From contig CALFYL010000126.1 of assembly GCA_937952135.1 (NCBI GenBank), forward strand, positions 62,001-126,000: DNA of 64,000 nucleotides. The letters run 5' to 3'. The DNA is from an uncultured Planctomycetia bacterium. GTDB taxonomy: Bacteria; Planctomycetota; UBA1135; GCA-002686595. The translations under genes were made by a program, and so were the position numbers. The notes beneath the pieces are model-generated. The model worked only from the letters and a program-made list of their open reading frames with translations, had not been told where the DNA came from and ran no database searches. Position 1 is the first letter of the stretch; each line of letters starts with the position of its first letter. Shown piece by piece: positions 50,304 through 58,281 of the stretch.

Positions 50304-52682
50304 TCAGGGTTCTTCGAGGCGCTTGCTGCGCACGATGTTGGTCACCAGCTTGAGCGCGGTGCGGTCGTAGATGCGCTCCGCGGCCTTCGAGTTGCTGCTC
50401 CACCACTTCTCTCCGAGCGTCGAGCGCAACTCGGCATAGCTGAGCCCCATGTGGTCGATCGCGTAGGCCTGGCGCTCGTCGACTTCCTTGATCCAAGTGG
50501 CGTTCGTGAGCCCCTGGTTGTCGAAGTGGTTGACCGAGTCGAGGATCAAGCCGTGGCCCGCGCGAAACCACACCGCGAGGTTCCCGATGCCCCAGCGTGT
50601 CGCGCACTGCGGACTGTCGACGAGCACTTCGCAGCGTTCTCGGTCGAGCACCTCGATCAAGTGTGCGCCCTCGAGGTTGTACTGCGGCTGCACGCCGCCT
50701 TCGAACACGCCTTCGAGGTACTCGCTGCCGCTCGCGCACGGTTCGGCCTCCACCGTGTCGAGCACCTCGCCGCTCGTGGCGTACTTGCGCACGACACCGG
50801 GATAGACCTTCTCGATCGTCTCGTGCAGCGACCAGCACGAGCCGAACAAGTAGCCGCCGGTTCGCACGAACCACGCGATGCGCTCGAGGTCCTCGGGCTC
50901 GACTTCCCCGGTGCAGTTCGACACGTACACCGCATGCGGGTGCAGTCCGTCCTGGCGATGGCGCGCGGCCGCGGTCATGCGGTACGCGATCGCCGCCGCG
51001 CCGGCGCCGCCGCTATCGGCGGACTTGGCCTGGTTGCGATCGGTCGCGCCGACCATGTCGAGCACCTTCTGGATGTGGTCGCCGCGGCTGTCGAGCACAA
51101 CCACGTCGAGGTCGCGGAACACCTCCGCGATCGACTGCGAGTACCCGTACTTCTCGCGGCGCTCCTTGGCTTCCTGCGGCGTCCACATGCGCAGGCGGGC
51201 TTCGTTCTCGCGCCACCACGCCTGCCACGGCTCGGCGGCCATCGGCAAGTCCTGGCGCGAGAGCGCGCGCAAGTAGCTCCAGGACGAGCGCGCGATCGCG
51301 GGTTCCGGGTCGCCGAGCGCCGCGATGATGGGCGCGATGGCTTCCTTCTTCGTGACGTGGCACAGGCCGACGATCGCCGCGCCACGCAGGCGCCAATCCG
51401 CGTCCTTCGAGAGCCGGACCAGCGGCGCGAGCGCGCCTTCTTGAAGCGTCTTGCCGAGCGAAACGAGCGCGCAGACCGCGACGGCCCAATCCCTGTCCGC
51501 GGTCGCCGCTTCGAGCGCCGCGAGGGCCTCGGGCGAGGTGGCTTTCGCCAACGCGACCGCCGCTTCTTCGCGGACCAACGCGCTCGGATCCTCCTTGAGC
51601 TTCGCGATCGCCAGCGCGAGCACTTCCGCGTCGCCGACGCCGAGGCTCGTCACCGCGGAGCGCAGCGCCACGAGCCGAACGCGGTCGTCCGTGTCCTTCG
51701 CCGCGAGCGCGAGGGCGCGTTTCGAAAGGCTCTCGATCTTCAGTGCGCAACCCGCGTGCAGCGCCGCGGCTCGCACGTCGGCTTTCGCGTGCTCCGCGCC
51801 GCGCTCCAACGTCGCCGTCGCGATCTCGCGAGCCGGAGTCGTGGCGAGCGAGTGCGCAACGCGCATGGCGCGCGCCGCGACCGCCGCCTCGGCGCTTCCG
51901 GCGAGCGCCTCGAGCAAGGGCCTCACGGCGTCGGCGCCGACGGTCGCCGCAACCGCCGTCGAAGCGGCGATCAAGCGTCGCTCGAGCACGTCGTCGAGCT
52001 TCGGCCGCTCGAGCGCCTTCTGCAGCGCGGGCACGGCATCCTCCGTCGCGCGTCGGCCGATCGCCGTGAGCGCGGCCGACGCGAGGCGCACGTCGTCGCC
52101 CGCGAGGTAGTCCTCGAGCGCCGCGATTCGCTCCGCCGCCGCGAGCGCGTTGATTCCGGCCGCCGCCGCGACGCGCTCGTCCGCCTCCTTCGCCTTCTGC
52201 GACTTGCGCAGGTTCTTGGTCAGCGTCTCGTCGCCTTGGACCTCCGGACTCGCAGCGACGTAGGCCAGCGCCTCCCAGGCGCGCAGCGCGTTCTTGCCCG
52301 CGGTTTGTTTGCCGAGCTCGCCCGCGGCTTTCAGCGGATCGAGGCGCGTGAGCGCTTGCGCCGCGGCGCGTCGCGCGCGCGCCGTCGGTCCGTCGAGCGC
52401 CGTCTTCACCAGCGCGGCCGACGCGCTCTTCGCGCGCAACTCCCCGAGCGCCGTCGCCGAGGCTTCGACCACCTCCCAGTCCTTGTCGGACAGCGCGGAC
52501 ACGAGCGGCTTCTCCGCGCGCTCGACTCCCAGCGCCTTGAGCCCGGCCACCGCCGCGACACGCTGCTCCGCGTCCTTCGACTTGATGTCCTTCTCCGGAT
52601 CGCCCTGCGCCGCCGCCGCGCACGACAGCGCCAGCCACACGCCCGCACCTAGCGCCGCACGCCGAGCCGCTCGTCTCATCAT
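50304..52682 (-). CDS. Secreted HEAT-repeat protein with GATase/DUF4159-like domain
   Basis: 792 residues (start at tandem ATGs 52677-52682; either may be used). Signal peptide 1-26 ends LSCAAAAQG. About twelve HEAT repeats run at about 28-510 (VSALSDKDWEVVEASATALG, ALGDPEPAIARSSWSYLRAL). A linker with WTPQEAKERREKYGY leads to a C-terminal alpha/beta domain (DLDVVVLDSRGDHIQKVLDM, HAVYVSNCTGEVEPEDLERI, YLFGSCWSLHETIEKVYPG) of the DUF4159/GATase-like type. A Cys stands near the nucleophile elbow, but I cannot assign activity. First gene of a group that includes the toroid protein. Confidence 0.75.
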   Translation of the reverse strand: MMRRAARRAALGAGVWLALSCAAAAQGDPEKDIKSKDAEQRVAAVAGLKALGVERAEKPLVSALSDKDWEVVEASATALGELRAKSASAALVKTALDGPTARARRAAAQALTRLDPLKAAGELGKQTAGKNALRAWEALAYVAASPEVQGDETLTKNLRKSQKAKEADERVAAAAGINALAAAERIAALEDYLAGDDVRLASAALTAIGRRATEDAVPALQKALERPKLDDVLERRLIAASTAVAATVGADAVRPLLEALAGSAEAAVAARAMRVAHSLATTPAREIATATLERGAEHAKADVRAAALHAGCALKIESLSKRALALAAKDTDDRVRLVALRSAVTSLGVGDAEVLALAIAKLKEDPSALVREEAAVALAKATSPEALAALEAATADRDWAVAVCALVSLGKTLQEGALAPLVRLSKDADWRLRGAAIVGLCHVTKKEAIAPIIAALGDPEPAIARSSWSYLRALSRQDLPMAAEPWQAWWRENEARLRMWTPQEAKERREKYGYSQSIAEVFRDLDVVVLDSRGDHIQKVLDMVGATDRNQAKSADSGGAGAAAIAYRMTAAARHRQDGLHPHAVYVSNCTGEVEPEDLERIAWFVRTGGYLFGSCWSLHETIEKVYPGVVRKYATSGEVLDTVEAEPCASGSEYLEGVFEGGVQPQYNLEGAHLIEVLDRERCEVLVDSPQCATRWGIGNLAVWFRAGHGLILDSVNHFDNQGLTNATWIKEVDERQAYAIDHMGLSYAELRSTLGEKWWSSNSKAAERIYDRTALKLVTNIVRSKRLEEP

Positions 52683-52797
52683 CGCTTGCCTCGTCTCAAC
52701 GCAACCTCGTGCCGCCTCGGCATCGCTCGGACCCGTTGTCCGACCCCTCGTTCGACCCACGTGCGCGGCACTGTAGCAACGCGCGAGCGCGCGGTGG

Positions 52798-53976
52798 TCA
52801 GCGCCCCCAGGTCCAACCTGCGTGCACGGCGAAGTCGGGTCCGCTGTCGGCGAGCAAGTCCTCGTGGAACGACAGCCAGAAGCGCGACGAGGCGCCGATG
52901 TCGCGCACGAAGCCGACGCCCAGGTCGAGGATCGGCCGGTCGATCTCCGACAGATCGATCTCGCGCACGAGCGGCGACCCGAGGTCGAGCTGCGCGACCC
53001 ACGAGAAGCGATCGTCCCAGCGCCATTCGAGGCCGTAGAACAGCGCGTAACGGTCGGGCAGCTCCACGTCGGCGCGCTCGAAGCTGTCGGCGGCCTGGGC
53101 GCGTCCGTAGCTCGCGCCCGCGAAGTGGCTCAGCACGCCCTCGCTGTACTCGCCATTCCAACCCACGATCCAATCGAGGCCCCCGCTCCCGGCGCCGGCG
53201 CTCTCGTCGCCGGTGGGCAAGTCGAGACCGACGCGCCACGCGTTCGCCCACTCGCGCGGCGCGACCGCCGCTTCGCCCCACGTCACGACGAGCATCGTGT
53301 CGGAGACGTGAGGACGGTCCTCCTCCAAGCGGTAGACCGACGCCCCGTTGGCGTCGATCGAGGCCGCGAAACGGTCGCGCGGTGCGCTGTCACGGCCCTG
53401 ATTCGGCGCGCCGATCAGGCTGTGGAAGCCTTCGATGAAGCTGTCGAGAAAGCCGCCCGAACCGTAGACCCCGCCGACTTCCACCTCGAGGTCGAAGTTC
53501 GGAGCGAAGCCGTAGCGCAGGCGCCCGGTCGCGCGCAGGAGCTCGTTGTCGAAGTCGACGGAGTCGCCATTGCGCTGGGAGCGTTCGAAAATGCTCGAGT
53601 AGGTGATGTCGGCCCCGAAGCCCACGGTTCCGTGCGTCTGAACGCGCGCGCTGCGCGGAGAGAGCGTCGGCAGCGTCAGCGCCAGCGGATGTTGGATGCG
53701 CGTCGGAAGCGGACCGCGCACGATGGGCGCCGGCGAGCTCTGGGGCCGAAAACTCGAGCAGCTCGACGCGAGAAGGGCGAGGGCGAGACAGCCACCGCTG
53801 CGGCCGACGGGCCAGCCAACGGGCCAGCTATCGGGCCAGCGACGACGCGCCGGAGCGGCGCTGGAAACCGTCGATGGCTGGGTCCACGCGTCGGCGGGGC
53901 GCCCTGCGCCCGGGGGCGCGCTCGCTGCTTCGGACCTCAAGCGGGAGGAAGCTATCGAGCCTCCGACGAGTTGCAA
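52798..53976 (-). CDS. DUF3187-like outer-membrane lipoprotein
   Basis: 392 residues as annotated. A lipobox LLASSC lies near residue 73. After it comes a beta-strand-rich barrel-like sequence with the DUF3187 features HPLALTLPTLSPRSARVQT, LDSFIEGFHSLIGAPNQGRD and LDLPTGDESAGAGSGGLDW. The start is uncertain. No ATG or GTG precedes the signal sequence in frame, so a TTG at 53974-53976 is used; the true start could be closer to the WP-repeat. The N-terminus carries a four-residue repeat (WPDS, WPVG, WPVG). Confidence 0.68.
   Translation of the reverse strand: MQLVGGSIASSRLRSEAASAPPGAGRPADAWTQPSTVSSAAPARRRWPDSWPVGWPVGRSGGCLALALLASSCSSFRPQSSPAPIVRGPLPTRIQHPLALTLPTLSPRSARVQTHGTVGFGADITYSSIFERSQRNGDSVDFDNELLRATGRLRYGFAPNFDLEVEVGGVYGSGGFLDSFIEGFHSLIGAPNQGRDSAPRDRFAASIDANGASVYRLEEDRPHVSDTMLVVTWGEAAVAPREWANAWRVGLDLPTGDESAGAGSGGLDWIVGWNGEYSEGVLSHFAGASYGRAQAADSFERADVELPDRYALFYGLEWRWDDRFSWVAQLDLGSPLVREIDLSEIDRPILDLGVGFVRDIGASSRFWLSFHEDLLADSGPDFAVHAGWTWGR
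53806..53841 (-). repeat. 12-base tandem repeat in the DUF3187 signal region
   Basis: Three imperfect copies of a 12-base unit built on CGGGCCAGC (plus strand), encoding WPDS-WPVG-WPVG just before the hydrophobic part of the signal peptide. Confidence 0.7.
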
Positions 53977-54044
53977 CCCTCGAGCGAGAGCGTCTCACGC
54001 TTCCCTTGCACGCGTCCGGCGCCGCGCGTGCGCTCGCCACCGGA

Positions 54045-54812
54045 TCAGGATCGCTCGCGGGGCGCGTCCGGGACCTTCCCGCGGAAGCGCTCGACGGCGC
54101 GCCGCACGGCGACTCCGTGCGCGTAGTGCAGCGGGCCGAGGACCCCGTAGAACATCCCCGAAAAAGCCGTCCAATCGGCGTCGATCGCGGAGATCGCGAT
54201 CGAGGTCAAGCCCACGCCGACCGAGAGCAGGTGCGAGTGCATCGCGGACTTGGTGATCACGCGTTCGACCGAGTCGAGTTGGAGCCGCGCACGCGCGCGC
54301 CAGGCGCAGGCGTACAGCGCGGCGAACAAGCCGAAGATCGCGGCGAAGCCGGCGCCGTAGATCCACATCAGCCAGCGCACTTGCTCTCTCGACTCGAAGA
54401 GCTGAAGGCTGCGGCCGCTCTCGTCCTGAACGGTCCACCCGCGCTGGAGCACGAGGGCTTCGTACAGGAAACCCGCCAGGAACCGCAGCGGGTACACGTA
54501 CAACAGGATCACGAACAGCAGCGCGAGGTTGAGCCACGTCGAGGTGAGATCCTCGAACCCAAAGCGGCGATGGAAGCGGAAGTGGGTCAGCCAGCACCAC
54601 GCCAGGAAGGCGAAGCACACCGCGAAGACCGGCGCCTGAACGAAGGTTTCCGAGAGCTGCGCCCAGGTGCGCGGCGCATCGAGCGTCACGACGATCAACG
54701 TCAACGCGAGCGCGAAGACCGCGTCGGAGAGCGCCTCGATGCGCGACACCGCCGCGCCGCGCCAGCGGAAGTCGGCCTCGCCCTCGGGTCGAAACAGCGT
54801 CTGCGCGATCAC
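54045..54812 (-). CDS. TMEM175-family (DUF1211) ion channel
   Basis: 255 residues. It carries the family signature RIEALSDAVFALALTLIVVT, whose R-x-x-x-x-S-D in the first membrane helix lines the selectivity region of TMEM175 channels. About six hydrophobic helices follow, including FVILLYVYPLRFLAGFLYEA and a late MHSHLLSVGVGLTSIAISAI. Bacterial TMEM175 proteins conduct K+ without the P-loop of ordinary K+ channels. The GTG at 54810-54812 overlaps the uvrC stop (GTGA), an unexpected coupling with a DNA-repair gene. Confidence 0.82.
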   Translation of the reverse strand: MIAQTLFRPEGEADFRWRGAAVSRIEALSDAVFALALTLIVVTLDAPRTWAQLSETFVQAPVFAVCFAFLAWCWLTHFRFHRRFGFEDLTSTWLNLALLFVILLYVYPLRFLAGFLYEALVLQRGWTVQDESGRSLQLFESREQVRWLMWIYGAGFAAIFGLFAALYACAWRARARLQLDSVERVITKSAMHSHLLSVGVGLTSIAISAIDADWTAFSGMFYGVLGPLHYAHGVAVRRAVERFRGKVPDAPRERS

Positions 54813-56659
54813 GGCGAGGGTTTCTCCAGGTGCTCCAGGATCCGCGCCGCGAGCTCCGCGCCGATGCCCGGAACGGCGGCAATTTGCTCGATGCTTGCCT
54901 CGCGCAGTCCCGCGACGCTGCCGAAGCGGCGCAGCAGATCCTTGCGCTTCTTGTCGCCGACTCCGGGGATGGAGTCGATCTGCGAGCGCAGCTTCCCGCG
55001 CTCCTTGCGATGGTACGTGATCGCGAAACGGTGAGCCTCGTCGCGGATCCGTTCGAGCATCAGGCGCGCCGGGCTGTGCCGCGCGAGCTCGATCGGCGCC
55101 TTCGCGCCCGGCAGGAACACGCGCTCCTCCACGGCGTCCTTCACCGCCGAACGCACCTTGCGCTCCGCGCGCGCCTTCGCGAGCGCGATCATCGGCGTAT
55201 CCCAGGCCCCGGCTTCCTCGCGTGCTTCGAGCGCCTTCTCGAGTTGGGCGGCCCCGCCGTCGATCACGATCAGGTCGGGGAGGTCGCCCTCCTCCACACC
55301 GCGCCGCAGACTGCGGGCGACGACCTCCTTCATCGACGCGAAGTCGTCTTGACCCTCGACGCCCTTCACGCGGAAGCGCCGGTATCCCGCCTTGTCGGGC
55401 AGCCCTCCGCGGAAGCGCACGCGGCTCGCGACGACATTCGCGCCCTGGAAGTTCGAGATGTCGAAGCAGTCCATCACCTCGGGCGGACCGTCGAGGTCGG
55501 CGAGCTCGCCGATCGCTTCGAGCGCCGACTCCTCGAACGCCGCCTGCGCCGCGCGCTTGGAGAGCGCGACGCGCGCGTTCTCGTTCGCGAGGTCGAGCAT
55601 GCGCTTGCGCTCGCCGGTCGAGGGCACGATGAACTTGACGTCGGCGCCGAAAACGTCGAGGAACAGCTCGAGCTCGCTCGGCTCGATCGCCAGCACGATC
55701 TCCGCGGGCCGCTCGCGCCTTCCACCCGCGTACAGCGCGGTGAGAACGTCGTGCCACAACTCTTCGTCGGGCAGCTCGGAGCGGAAGGTGTGCGAGCGGC
55801 TCTCGCTCAGGCGCCCGTCGCGGAACGCGAGCCGGTGCACGACCGCGTCGGCGCCGCGGCGCGCGAGTCCGAGCACGTCGCGCGCGACTCGATCGCCGGG
55901 CCGCACACCCTGGCGCTCGACGGTGCGCCGCAAGGCGGCCAGCCGATCCCTCCAGCTCGCCGCGCGCTCGTACTCCAACTCCTGCGCGGCGGTTCGCATG
56001 CGCTGCTCGAGTTCGCGCTCGAGTTCCGCCGTGTCGCCCGCGAGCACGTCCGCCGCGCGCTCGACGAGCTTCGCGTACTCCTCCTGCGACACGAGCCCGA
56101 CGCACGGCGCCGCGCACAGGCCCATCTGGTGCTTGATGCAGGGCCGCGAGCGGTTCTTGAACACCGTGTCGGGGCAGTCGCGCAGCGGGACGATGCGGTG
56201 CAGGTCGCCGAGCGTCCGGCGGATCGAGCGCGCGCTGGCGAAAGGTCCGAAATAGCGCGCGCGCCCCTGCGATTCGCCCGCCTTGCGGTCGTTCTTCGGG
56301 CTGTGCGCGCGCACGAATTTGAAGCGCGGGTACTCCTCCGCATCGAGCCGCAGCATCAGGAACGACTTGTCGTCCTTGAGCCGGATGTTGTGCGGCGGCT
56401 TGTGGGTCTTGATGAGCGAGTCTTCGAGCAGCAGCGCTTCCTGCTCGGTGCGCGTCACGATCGTTTCGACGCTCGCCGCGACCTCCTCGAGGAAGCGGAT
56501 CATCAGCCGCCCGTCGCCGCCCGGGCGGCGGTAGGAGCGCAGCCGGCTCTTCAGTTTGCGCGCCTTGCCGACGTAGAGCACCTCTCCCGCGTCATCGCGA
56601 AACAGGTACACGCCCGGCCTCTCCGGGACGTCGTCGATGGACCAGCGCGGTTCGCTCAC
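54809..56659 (-). CDS. uvrC: UvrABC excinuclease subunit C
   Basis: 616 residues. The GIY-YIG nuclease is at about 8-90 (RPGVYLFRDDAGEVLYVGKA, KLKSRLRSYRR). A Cys cluster CIKHQMGLCAAPCVG follows, then a UVR motif (LEQRMRTAAQELEYERAASW). The RNase-H-like C-terminal nuclease includes DCFDISNFQGANVV and LIVIDGGAAQLEKA. Two helix-hairpin-helix motifs end the protein (IPGVGDKKRKDLLRRFG; VPGIGAELAARILEHL). It makes both incisions around lesions. The GTG at 56657-56659 gives the normal VPERPGVYLF position; the longer open frame upstream runs into the mutase gene. Confidence 0.96.
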   Translation of the reverse strand: MSEPRWSIDDVPERPGVYLFRDDAGEVLYVGKARKLKSRLRSYRRPGGDGRLMIRFLEEVAASVETIVTRTEQEALLLEDSLIKTHKPPHNIRLKDDKSFLMLRLDAEEYPRFKFVRAHSPKNDRKAGESQGRARYFGPFASARSIRRTLGDLHRIVPLRDCPDTVFKNRSRPCIKHQMGLCAAPCVGLVSQEEYAKLVERAADVLAGDTAELERELEQRMRTAAQELEYERAASWRDRLAALRRTVERQGVRPGDRVARDVLGLARRGADAVVHRLAFRDGRLSESRSHTFRSELPDEELWHDVLTALYAGGRRERPAEIVLAIEPSELELFLDVFGADVKFIVPSTGERKRMLDLANENARVALSKRAAQAAFEESALEAIGELADLDGPPEVMDCFDISNFQGANVVASRVRFRGGLPDKAGYRRFRVKGVEGQDDFASMKEVVARSLRRGVEEGDLPDLIVIDGGAAQLEKALEAREEAGAWDTPMIALAKARAERKVRSAVKDAVEERVFLPGAKAPIELARHSPARLMLERIRDEAHRFAITYHRKERGKLRSQIDSIPGVGDKKRKDLLRRFGSVAGLREASIEQIAAVPGIGAELAARILEHLEKPSP

Positions 56660-56726
56660 GTCGTTCGTTCGGCTCCTCGGCGCGCGCGCCCCGTCGAGCG
56701 CGGGCCGGTTCGAGCGCGGGCCGGGT

Positions 56727-58079
56727 TCAGTGCTCCGGCGTCCCGAGCAACCCCACGAGCTCGTCGCGCCGCGCGTCACGCGTCCGCTGGTTGCGCGCTT
56801 CGAGGTTCAATCGCAGCAGCGGCTCGGTGTTCGAGGCGCGGACGTTGAACCACCACCAGTCCGGACTCGACAGGTCGCCGAACTCGACCGTCACGCCGTC
56901 CAGCATGTCCTGACGGCCGGCCTTGAAGCGCTCGACGAGCTGCGCGATCGCGGCGTCCTTGTCGGCGACGTGGAAGTTGATCTCGCCCGTTGCGTGGTAG
57001 CGGCGCAGCGACTCCACGCGCTTCGACAGCGGCGCGTCGCCCTGCGAGAGCAGCGACAACGCGCTCACGAAGGCGATCTCGCCCGAGTCGCTCACGAAGT
57101 TGTCGGCGAAGTAGAAGTGCCCGGAGAGTTCGCCAGCGAACACGGCGCCCTTCTCGCGCATCGTCGCCTTGATGAACGAATGCCCGACGCGGTCGCGGAT
57201 CGCCTCGCCGCCCGCGCGTTGGATCTCTTCCTTGACCACCCACGACGAGCGCAGGTCGTAAACCACGGGCGAACCCGGCTTCCTCGCGAGGAAGACGTGC
57301 GACAGCAGCGCCGTCATCAGGTCCGCCGACACGGTGCGGCCGGTTTCGTCGACGAAGCAGCAGCGGTCGGCGTCGCCGTCGAAGCCGACGCCGAAGTGCG
57401 CCTTGTGCTTGCGCGTGAGCTCCTGCACGTCGCGCAAGTTCTCTTCCTTGATCGGATTCGCTTCGTGGTTGGGGAACGACCCGTCGAGCTCCATGAACAG
57501 CGTGTGCGCCGTCAGATTCTTCAAGCGCTTCAGGATCGGCGGCAGGGTGTAGGCCGCCATGCCGTTCGCCGCGTCGATGGCGACGGTCATCGGCCGATCG
57601 ATGCGCGCGAACTTCGCGACGTGGTCGGCGTAGGCGTCGAGAAGCTCGATCCGCTGCACTTCGCCGCGCTTGGCGACGGGCGCCGGCTGCGGCTGGGCGC
57701 ACATGCGCTCGATGTCGAGGATGCCGTTCGCCGCCGAAATCGGCCGCGCGCCGCGCGAGCACAGCTTCATGCCGTTGTACTCGCCAGGATTGTGGCTGGC
57801 CGTCACGTTGAGACCGCCGTCGACGTCCTGCGAACCGATCGCGAAATACGCCATCGGCGTCGACGCGAGCCCGATGTCCAGCACGTCGCAGCCCGTGTCG
57901 CGGATCCCCTCGATCACCGCGCCTTGAACCTCCGGCGAATGCGTGCGCATGTCGCGACCGACCGCGAGACGCTTCGCGTTCAGCAGGCGCGCGAAGCTCG
58001 CGCCGATCTTGCGTGCGAGCGGCGCGTCGAGCTCCTTGGGGAATTTGCCGCGGATGTCGTAGGCCTTGAAGATGCCCAT
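56727..58079 (-). CDS. Phosphomannomutase/phosphoglucomutase
   Basis: 450 residues of the alpha-D-phosphohexomutase family. The phosphoserine loop is TASHNPGEYNG with S95; the metal loop is FDGDADR; the sugar-binding loop is GELSGHFYF; the phosphate loop is RASNTEP. It interconverts hexose 1- and 6-phosphates for polysaccharide or glycan precursors; the GELSG loop and KAYDIRG start fit the PMM/PGM (AlgC/ManB) group, but substrate preference is inferred. TATCCT (58153-58158, minus) may be its -10 box, with a leader of about 65 bases. Confidence 0.94.
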   Translation of the reverse strand: MGIFKAYDIRGKFPKELDAPLARKIGASFARLLNAKRLAVGRDMRTHSPEVQGAVIEGIRDTGCDVLDIGLASTPMAYFAIGSQDVDGGLNVTASHNPGEYNGMKLCSRGARPISAANGILDIERMCAQPQPAPVAKRGEVQRIELLDAYADHVAKFARIDRPMTVAIDAANGMAAYTLPPILKRLKNLTAHTLFMELDGSFPNHEANPIKEENLRDVQELTRKHKAHFGVGFDGDADRCCFVDETGRTVSADLMTALLSHVFLARKPGSPVVYDLRSSWVVKEEIQRAGGEAIRDRVGHSFIKATMREKGAVFAGELSGHFYFADNFVSDSGEIAFVSALSLLSQGDAPLSKRVESLRRYHATGEINFHVADKDAAIAQLVERFKAGRQDMLDGVTVEFGDLSSPDWWWFNVRASNTEPLLRLNLEARNQRTRDARRDELVGLLGTPEH

Positions 58080-58259
58080 GGATCGGGAGGTAGCTCGGTG
58101 CGGGACGTCGGGGAGGTGGCGCGCGCTCCACAGGCGCGACGCGCAAGCGCGCAGGATACAACGCTGTGTGCGCCCACGCTCCCACGCCTGCGCTGACTCC
58201 GGGGCGCACTCGAGCGCTCGCGAGCGCGCTCCGCGGTCACGTTCGAGCCGCGGGTCTGC

Positions 58260-58265
58260 TACCGT
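58260..58265 (+). promoter_or_regulatory. Possible recQ -10 box
   Basis: GCTACCGT 17 bases before the recQ ATG, similar to the GCTACGAT boxes elsewhere. It would give a leader of about 10 bases. The -35 box is not clear. Confidence 0.35.
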
Positions 58266-58281
58266 GCCGTTTTCCCGCGCG

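Noticed and set aside
58235..58258. Another TTCGAG with flanking CCGCGG that looked like a T-arm
   Set aside because: The stem bases next to the loop do not pair correctly and no tRNA cloverleaf can be drawn.
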